Positions 6,700 to 11,797 of a stretch of DNA of 11,797 bases are shown piece after piece. Source of the DNA: CAYURR01 sp964446745 (GTDB lineage: Bacteria > Bacillota > Clostridia > Lachnospirales > WQUN01); contig CAYURR010000088.1 in the NCBI GenBank assembly GCA_964446745.1, forward strand, positions 1 to 11,797, written 5' to 3'. Both the position numbers and the translations under genes were made by a program. Position 1 is the stretch's first letter. Each line of letters opens with the position of its first letter. The notes under the pieces are model-generated. The model was not told the origin of the DNA, did not search any database, and worked only from the letters and a program-made list of their open reading frames with translations.

Positions 6700-7939
6700 T
6701 TTTTGACCTCCTATTGCTATTAGGATCGTAGCCAAACTGTTCACGAACATCTTTGGCTCGTTCATCCATAAGCCAGCAACGTACGTTGTGGGTGCCGGTC
6801 AAGTCTGTTTGCGGCGGGCTCTGCTCATAACAAACAGCCATCGCATACTCACATCTGAGACAAAACGGACATCCGGCCGGCAATGAAGTCAGATTGGGAG
6901 GGGTACCCTCTATAGTCGCAAGCTCTTGATCGGCATTCGCATCCAACCGAGGAATGGCCTTCAGCAAGCCCCTTGTGTACGGGTGCATCGGATTATAGAA
7001 AATCTCGTCACTGGTGCCTGTCTCCACGAATTCGCCCGCATACATTACACCGATTCTGTCGGCGCAAGAGGCCACAATGCCCAAGTCATGGGTAATAAGC
7101 ACAATAGCGGATTTCAACTCGGATACGAGTTGAATAAGCATATTGAGTACCTCAGTTTTTATTGTCACGTCCAAAGCCGTTGTCGGCTCGTCGGCAATAA
7201 GTAGTTTCGGACGGCAAGCCAAAGCAAGGGCGATCATAATCCTTTGACGCATACCGCCGCTGAACTGGAATATATATTGCTTCAACCGTTTTTCGGGATC
7301 GGGAATTTTTATCATTGTCAGTAACTCGATGGCCGTTTCCCTTGCACGTTCTTTTGTCATGCTTCCGGTGTTTTTTATCCAAGATAGAATCTGCTCACGA
7401 GCGTTTGTTTGGGACAAAGCCTTTTCGATATCCGTTCGCCATTTCGTTAGTTGAGTAGCGTTCGGACGGAAATTTTCATTGAGCCACTCGGTTACAACCG
7501 TTTGTTTGTTGTTGGCCGCGTTTATTTCATTGAGCAAATTGTCGGCGAACTTCTCCATTTGCGCTTTAGTAAAAACAAAATGCCTCATCAGAACTCCGAT
7601 TATCTGATCACCGATACGCATTGTAGGGTTCAGAGCTGTCATGGCATCCTGAAATATAACGCTGATGTCCCTGCCTCTTACGAGCTCAAGCTCTTTCATC
7701 GGCAATGTAGCTAAATCCTTACCGTCGAATAGCATTTGACCTTGGGTTATAACCCCTGACGTGAGCCTGACAATCGATTGCGTGAGCACGCTCTTACCGC
7801 TGCCGGATTCACCTACAATCGCCATAACCTCGCCGCTTTTAACCGTGTACGAGGCTCCTCTGATAGCCGTTACCACACCTTTGTATGTATGGAAGTCCAC
7901 CTTTAAATCCTTGACTGTTAATAATGTATCCTGTGCCAT
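6692..7939 (-). CDS. oppD: Oligopeptide ABC transporter ATP-binding protein OppD/DppD with an enlarged helical region
   Basis: A 415-residue ATPase partner of OppF; usual family members have about 320-350. Landmarks are Walker A GESGSGKS (43-50), Q-loop Q97 in IFQDAMTALNP, signature FSGGMRQR (226-233), Walker B LLIADEP (246-252), and H-loop H284 in THDLG. The C-terminal cysteine cluster GCPFCLRCEYAMAVC plus C388 has C357, C363, C370 and C388 at the usual places and an extra C360. The distance from Q-loop to signature is 129 residues, against 56 in the OppF encoded next door. About 70 residues are therefore inserted after roughly H120, rich in N, K, E and T and containing W152, W167 and W187. 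The reading frame is intact throughout. The ATG at 7939 follows GAGGAGGTGA, which overlaps the end of oppC; the gap is 4 nt. Confidence 0.94.
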   Translation of the reverse strand: MAQDTLLTVKDLKVDFHTYKGVVTAIRGASYTVKSGEVMAIVGESGSGKSVLTQSIVRLTSGVITQGQMLFDGKDLATLPMKELELVRGRDISVIFQDAMTALNPTMRIGDQIIGVLMRHFVFTKAQMEKFADNLLNEINAANNKQTVVTEWLNENFRPNATQLTKWRTDIEKALSQTNAREQILSWIKNTGSMTKERARETAIELLTMIKIPDPEKRLKQYIFQFSGGMRQRIMIALALACRPKLLIADEPTTALDVTIKTEVLNMLIQLVSELKSAIVLITHDLGIVASCADRIGVMYAGEFVETGTSDEIFYNPMHPYTRGLLKAIPRLDANADQELATIEGTPPNLTSLPAGCPFCLRCEYAMAVCYEQSPPQTDLTGTHNVRCWLMDERAKDVREQFGYDPNSNRRSKNE

Positions 7940-7943
7940 AAAC

Positions 7944-8852
7944 TCACCTCCTCAGTTTGGGGTCAAGAGCATCCCTTAGCGAATCGCCTAAAAGCTGTAT
8001 GCATAACATCGTGCCGGCCAATAGGGCGGACGGCCAAATTAGCTGCCAAGGGCTTAGCGTGCGGACGTTCATGCCGGAGCGTATCAATGAGCCCCAACTC
8101 ACGTCACTGGTTCCGAGGCCGATGAAGCTCAAAAATGCCTCTGAAAACATGGCCTGCGGGATAGCAAGCGTTATAGCAACGAGCACAACGCTTAAAATAT
8201 TGGGTAACAAATGGTTGAGCATTATGTTTATCGGTTTAACGTTAAGAGACTGTGCCGCCATTATGTAATCTTCGTTTTTAAGTTGGAGTATTTGCCCCCT
8301 GGTTAATCTCGCTGTATTGAGCCAGCCCGTGGCAACAAGCGCGAAAATAATCGTATATACGCCCCTACCCAAAATAACTTGGATAGCCAATACAACAATC
8401 AAGTACGGGATGGCAATAAGCACGTCGATAGTACGCATAATGATCATATCGACCTTGCCGCCAAAGTAACCGGCTATAGAGCCGACGATGACACCTATCG
8501 CGGCTTGCATAAACGCCGCCGTAAAACCAACCAAGAACGAAAGTCTTCCACCCATCCAAGCCTTTGTAAACACGTCATGCCCAAATCTATCGGCACCCAT
8601 TAAATGTTTCGCCGATGGCGGTTTGTTTATAGACGCGGCTTTTATACCGACGATGAGGTCTTTATTTATTGCAGGGATGATAAGGCAGCCCAAAAAAATC
8701 AATACCAAAACGGTCAAGCAAATGATTGCCGCCTTTGAGGAAAAAAAACGCCGTGCAACATCACCCCAAAACGAGATGTGAGCATAACCGCTTAAATCTC
8801 TATCCTGCTTGGGGCCTACATGGCGAAACAACCTGCTGTTTTCTGCATCCAT
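7944..8852 (-). CDS. oppC: Oligopeptide ABC transporter permease OppC/DppC
   Basis: A 302-residue integral membrane subunit from the ATG at 8852, a normal length. An N-terminal cytosolic stretch (1-38) precedes the first membrane helix (about 41-60). The family motif HLMGADRFGHDVFTKAWMGGRLS starts at residue 83. Further hydrophobic segments lie near 103-130, 143-162, 165-180, 216-240 and 268-290. The EAA loop that docks on the ATPases is ADY-like, at 194-218 (EDYIMAAQSLNV, then NHLLPN). The C-terminus GDSLRDALDPKLR is typical of OppC/DppC. The start is set by AGGAGG 8 nt upstream of the ATG; the open frame to 8918 runs into the oppB coding region and has no such site. It starts 16 nt after the oppB stop. 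Confidence 0.95.
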   Translation of the reverse strand: MDAENSRLFRHVGPKQDRDLSGYAHISFWGDVARRFFSSKAAIICLTVLVLIFLGCLIIPAINKDLIVGIKAASINKPPSAKHLMGADRFGHDVFTKAWMGGRLSFLVGFTAAFMQAAIGVIVGSIAGYFGGKVDMIIMRTIDVLIAIPYLIVVLAIQVILGRGVYTIIFALVATGWLNTARLTRGQILQLKNEDYIMAAQSLNVKPINIMLNHLLPNILSVVLVAITLAIPQAMFSEAFLSFIGLGTSDVSWGSLIRSGMNVRTLSPWQLIWPSALLAGTMLCIQLLGDSLRDALDPKLRR

Positions 8853-8868
8853 ATAATTGCCTCCTATA

Positions 8869-9801
8869 TTATTTTGACAGGCGTATTCTCGGGTCGATAA
8901 ACCCATACAAAATATCAACTATGAGGTTTGCAACGATGAGGAACGTGCCAAATAGAACCGTAAGCCCCATAACGAGGCCGTAGTCTCTGTTTGTAATGGA
9001 TTCCACGAAATAACCACCCAGACCCTTGATATTAAAAACCGACTCAACGACAAATGTACCGGTCAGCAAAGTGGCTGTGATCGGCCCTAAAACCGTAACA
9101 ACCGGCAACAATGCGTTGCGTATTTGATGCTTTATTATTATTGTAGATTTTTTCAGTCCTTGAGAGTTCGCCGTCTTGATGAAGTCCGCGCTTTCGAGCT
9201 CGATGATCGATGTACGCATGAGCCTAGATAGCATAGCTATCGTTCCGAGGGATAGGCAAAACGTAGGTAATATCATTTCCCGGATAGTGCCAAAGCCGGT
9301 TGTCGGCAACCATCCTAAAACATTACCAAGCAGCGTAACGAGCGAAACGGCAACGATAAAGCTCGGAACGGAAACGCCTATGAGAGCGATAACGATAACA
9401 ACCTTATCCCAAGCTTTTCCGCGGTTTAAGCCGGCTATCGTACCCATTCCGATACCCATCATAACTGAAAATGCGAGGGCGCAAAGGCCGAGCTTCATGG
9501 ACTGGGGCAAGCCGTTACCTGTTTTCGGATCAAAAATCATTGTAGTGACAAGTCGCCCGGGATATGCAATCGACTCACCCATGTTTAGCTGTGAAAGATT
9601 TTTTATATATATGAGATACTGACTAAAAAGCGGCTTATCCAGTCCGTAAAGTGCCCTTAACGTGGCTCGTGCCTCCGGACTGAGTTTTGGATCGGAAAAC
9701 AATCCGTCGGGAATAAGCTTTAGCAAAAAGAACGTGGCAGTGACTAAGATAAATATTGTTAATACAGATATTATTAGACGCCGTAATATATACTTTGTCA
9801 T
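8869..9801 (-). CDS. oppB: Oligopeptide ABC transporter permease OppB/DppB
   Basis: A 310-residue membrane subunit from the ATG at 9801. The N-terminus MTKYILRRLIISVLTIFIL is the usual first helix of OppB/DppB. The periplasmic-side motif LYGLDKPLFSQYLIYI (51-66) and NMGES (73-77) fits the family, and the EAA loop is at 204-233 (SADFIKTANSQGL, then RNALLP). Hydrophobic segments lie near 8-28, 104-124, 135-160, 176-195, 231-252 and 275-300. It pairs with OppC to form the translocation pore. An upstream in-frame GTG (9813) would add four residues but has no ribosome binding site. The ATG at 9801 has GAGGGAG 3 nt upstream, a close but usable spacing. It is the first gene after the attenuator-like hairpin. 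Confidence 0.94.
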   Translation of the reverse strand: MTKYILRRLIISVLTIFILVTATFFLLKLIPDGLFSDPKLSPEARATLRALYGLDKPLFSQYLIYIKNLSQLNMGESIAYPGRLVTTMIFDPKTGNGLPQSMKLGLCALAFSVMMGIGMGTIAGLNRGKAWDKVVIVIALIGVSVPSFIVAVSLVTLLGNVLGWLPTTGFGTIREMILPTFCLSLGTIAMLSRLMRTSIIELESADFIKTANSQGLKKSTIIIKHQIRNALLPVVTVLGPITATLLTGTFVVESVFNIKGLGGYFVESITNRDYGLVMGLTVLFGTFLIVANLIVDILYGFIDPRIRLSK

Positions 9802-9804
9802 AAA

Positions 9805-9823
9805 CTCCCTCACTTTCGTGAAA
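9805..9823 (-). promoter_or_regulatory. oppB ribosome binding site overlapped by a small GAAA-loop hairpin
   Basis: On the minus strand TTTCAC (9823-9818) and GTGAGG (9813-9808) can pair through four Watson-Crick pairs and two G-U pairs around a GAAA tetraloop. The 3' arm covers the first bases of the GAGGGAG ribosome binding site (9811-9805). It could dampen oppB translation. The stem is short, so the effect may be small. Confidence 0.35.
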
Positions 9824-9835
9824 TGAAAGGTATTT

Positions 9836-9870
9836 AAAAACAGGGGAAAAACTCATTTGGTTTTTCCCCT
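9836..9870 (-). terminator. Terminator-like attenuator between the binding protein and permease genes
   Basis: Read on the minus strand, AGGGGAAAAA (9870-9861) and TTTTTCCCCT (9851-9842) form a perfect 10-bp stem with a 9-nt loop, followed by G and five T (9841-9836). It begins 12 nt past the stop of the binding-protein gene and ends before the oppB ribosome binding site. All downstream genes are co-oriented and otherwise tightly packed. It most likely acts as a partial terminator or as an RNA-stabilising 3' end, giving more binding protein than transporter, a common arrangement in binding-protein-dependent operons. Confidence 0.78.
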
Positions 9871-9882
9871 AAAATGTGCAAT

Positions 9883-11694
9883 TTATTTAACTGTCACGAA
9901 TGTGTAGTCGTGGCGAGCACCCATGTCACGAATGCCTAAGTTGTTCACACGGCTATTCTTGAGTGTCGCGTATCCGCTAAAGTTAAGTGTGATAAACGGA
10001 CCATATTTCAAGAGATGATCTTCCGCCTTCAAAAGCAATTCCGCTCTCTTGTCGAAATCGGTCTCGGCAGCGATATTATCCATGTATTCTACAAAAGTGT
10101 TGTACTGATCATGGTTTGCTTCCGGCCATCCGGTTGCAAACAGATTCGATGAAAAGACCTCGTAAATGCTCGTCGCATCAGCGTAATCAAGTCCCCAACC
10201 CATAATCAAAAGGTCGTAGTCACCGGAAATGATGCGGCTGTCACGGACATTAAATTCTACCGGTTCTACCTCGATCTTTATCCCCAAGGTTTCTTCGCAG
10301 GAGAGGCGGATGAAGTCGCAAATGGTAACGACGTCTGTGTTTGACGCGCAAACAAGGGTGATAGTCGGGATTTGTGATGCGTCTGCATAACCAAGCGTAT
10401 CCATTGCTTTTTTCAGATACTCTTTTGCTTTTGCCTCGTCAGCAGTAACCGAGAACGGGCTTGTATAACCGCCACGTTTTCTACCCGCATCAAAGGTCTC
10501 GCTTGCGGCGTTGTTGAGCGGCGTGTGACCGGGAACAACCTGAGCTGTTGCAAAGATCGTCGGGTCTACAATGACCTGCGAATAAAGCACGGTGCGGTCT
10601 ATCGCGTACGATAAAGCCGAAATGAAATCGCGGTTTGCAAGCAAGTCTGAAATCGCCTTGTTTACCACTTGGCCGTCAGCATTGCGGCGGGACTGATTTG
10701 TCAGGATATAACGCCAGCTCGAACCTTCCTCGGAAAAGACTTGGTCGGCCATGGTCTGATAATATTCACTCGAAGCCTTTGCAACGTCCACCTTTCCCTC
10801 GCGGAACATGTTAACCCTTGGCTCGACATCCTTTACTATGTAAAGCTCAACCGCATCAAGCTTGATGTTATCCTTGTTCCAGTAGTTCGGGTTCTTAACA
10901 AGTCTGACTGATTCGTTGTACTTCCAATCCTCTACCATAAAGGGGCCGTTGTAAGCCATCAAATCTTTCGAAGAACCGTACTTGATGCCGTTTGCTTCAA
11001 AAATGTCCTTTTTGATAGGTGCAAAGTATGTCGATGAAAAGTTTGTCAAGTACCATGGGCGAGCACCCTCGAGCTCAACCACGAGTGTGCGGTCATCCTT
11101 TGCGGTTACGCCCAGTGTATCGGTGACGGCTTTAAGGTCGTCGCCTTTTTTGCCTTCCTTTACCGCTGCCTTAACTGCTGGGTAGTTCTTTAGCCCTTCG
11201 AAGAAAAGCGTAACCTTCGAAGCTTCATCGCGGTGGAATATCGTTTTCCAAGAATATTCGAAATCTTGGGCTGTTATCGGGGTACCGTCACTCCAGCAAG
11301 CATCGTCACGAATTACAAATGTCCATGTTATGTAATCGTCTGTCGAGTAGCTTGCAGCCATACCCGGCAAATACTCTCCGTTGTGCTCGCGTAACAGCGC
11401 TTCTGTGGTTCCTTCTGCGACCGACGCTGTGTAGTCTGCGGTGTTTTGCTGCGAATCAAGGGTTTCTATATCTTGATCCAATGCTATACGCAACACATTG
11501 TCTGATGTAGCGGTTTCTTCAGCTGTTGCGGTATTCTCTGTCGTTGTGGTAGTTTCAGCCTCTGTTGCCTTATCCTCAACCTTCGCTTCTCCAGCGGGTG
11601 CCTGAGCAGTGCTCGGTGAAGATTGCCCTCCACACGCCGTGAGCATCATGATTAAGACTAATGCAACACTTAAAAAAACATTGGTTCTCTTCAT
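9883..11694 (-). CDS. oppA: Oligopeptide-binding lipoprotein (OppA-like, SBP family 5)
   Basis: A 603-residue extracellular solute receptor, somewhat longer than OppA of enteric bacteria (about 540). A lipoprotein signal peptide (KR at 2-3, hydrophobic 5-18) ends in the lipobox LTAC, with C21 as the lipidated residue. Residues 22-66 form a linker rich in T, A, E and S, likely a flexible tether to the membrane. The SBP family 5 core follows, with DACWSDGTPITAQDFEYSWK (131-150), the KNPNYWNKDNIKLDAVEL block (267-284) and the late GWGLDYADATSIYEVFSS block (499-516), the region where OppA proteins usually have GWxADYxDP. The start is the ATG at 11694, because AAAGGAG lies 8 nt upstream and the signal peptide begins there; the open frame to 11733 adds 13 residues before it without support. 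It is first in the operon and separated from oppB by an attenuator. The peptide length preference cannot be read from sequence; DppA-like use is possible. Confidence 0.94.
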   Translation of the reverse strand: MKRTNVFLSVALVLIMMLTACGGQSSPSTAQAPAGEAKVEDKATEAETTTTTENTATAEETATSDNVLRIALDQDIETLDSQQNTADYTASVAEGTTEALLREHNGEYLPGMAASYSTDDYITWTFVIRDDACWSDGTPITAQDFEYSWKTIFHRDEASKVTLFFEGLKNYPAVKAAVKEGKKGDDLKAVTDTLGVTAKDDRTLVVELEGARPWYLTNFSSTYFAPIKKDIFEANGIKYGSSKDLMAYNGPFMVEDWKYNESVRLVKNPNYWNKDNIKLDAVELYIVKDVEPRVNMFREGKVDVAKASSEYYQTMADQVFSEEGSSWRYILTNQSRRNADGQVVNKAISDLLANRDFISALSYAIDRTVLYSQVIVDPTIFATAQVVPGHTPLNNAASETFDAGRKRGGYTSPFSVTADEAKAKEYLKKAMDTLGYADASQIPTITLVCASNTDVVTICDFIRLSCEETLGIKIEVEPVEFNVRDSRIISGDYDLLIMGWGLDYADATSIYEVFSSNLFATGWPEANHDQYNTFVEYMDNIAAETDFDKRAELLLKAEDHLLKYGPFITLNFSGYATLKNSRVNNLGIRDMGARHDYTFVTVK

Positions 11695-11716
11695 TACTTT
11701 TTCTCCTTTCTGGAAT

Positions 11717-11731
11717 AAATTTATGAAATTC
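11717..11731 (-). promoter_or_regulatory. Weak CodY-box-like sequence in the oppA leader
   Basis: On the minus strand GAATTTCATAAATTT matches 11 of 15 positions of the CodY consensus AATTTTCWGAAAATT. It lies just upstream of the oppA ribosome binding site and downstream of the candidate promoter, where a repressor could block transcription. CodY controls many Firmicute peptide-uptake operons, which makes this plausible, but the sequence is AT-rich and such matches arise easily by chance. Confidence 0.2.
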
Positions 11732-11745
11732 ACAAAGAAATGAGA

Positions 11746-11772
11746 ATCATAACGTTATTAGCTCGATGTAAA
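11746..11772 (-). promoter_or_regulatory. Candidate sigma-A-type promoter of the operon
   Basis: On the minus strand TTTACA (11772-11767) resembles a -35 element and TATGAT (11751-11746) a -10 element, separated by 15 nt, which is shorter than the preferred 17. Transcription would start about 45 nt before the oppA ATG. The spacer contains part of the perfect palindrome ATAACGTTAT (11749-11758), which could be an operator but is short enough to occur by chance. The upstream gene lies outside the window, so read-through from farther right cannot be excluded. Confidence 0.4.
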
Positions 11773-11797
11773 GTGGATTTTCATTCATAATCCAATG

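Noticed and set aside
1..11797. tRNA, rRNA, riboswitch, CRISPR array or insertion sequence
   Set aside because: No cloverleaf, regularly spaced direct repeats, transposase-like frame or recognisable aptamer core was seen on either strand by eye; a covariance-model search could still find a small RNA in 334-610 or 11695-11797.

Overview
The window reads as chromosome of a Gram-positive, low- to mid-GC bacterium, most likely a Clostridia-type Firmicute. The reasons are near-consensus AGGAGG ribosome binding sites, a lipoprotein-type solute-binding protein, a copper-amine-oxidase-like 'stalk' domain fragment on the flank, and U-tailed hairpin terminators. No RNA gene, IS element, CRISPR array or phage gene is visible.

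Layout. At the left edge (1-333, + strand) is the AT-rich 3' end of a gene whose visible start resembles a stalk domain. A convergent intergenic region (334-610) holds a strong inverted repeat at 492-538. Its T-run lies on the minus-strand side, so it is the likely terminator of the large operon. Everything from 611 to 11694 is on the minus strand and looks like one operon of nine genes, read right to left: oligopeptide-binding lipoprotein (OppA-like), an attenuator-like hairpin, permease OppB, permease OppC, ATPase OppD, ATPase OppF, an M24 metallopeptidase, an M20 dipeptidase (PepD-like), a second M24 peptidase (aminopeptidase P, PepP-like), and a PLP-dependent class I/II aminotransferase. 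The right edge (11695-11797) holds the leader and a candidate promoter.

How the genes work together. The binding lipoprotein captures peptides outside the membrane, OppBC form the channel and OppDF power it. Inside the cell three metallopeptidases with intact metal ligands can degrade the peptides: two of a family associated with X-Pro bonds and one dipeptidase. The aminotransferase can then act on a released amino acid. Gene spacing is very tight (gaps of 3-16 nt, overlaps of 4 and 8 nt), except for an 81-nt gap after the binding-protein gene. That gap holds a terminator-like hairpin, which fits the usual excess of binding protein over transporter.

Most of the window is recognisable biology. 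The less ordinary points are: a roughly 70-residue insertion in the OppD nucleotide-binding domain; an extra cysteine in its C-terminal cysteine cluster; the pairing of a complete peptide importer with three peptidases and a transaminase in one transcript; and a Phe at the position of the usual PLP-contacting Tyr in the aminotransferase. I do not see strong evidence for an entirely new system.
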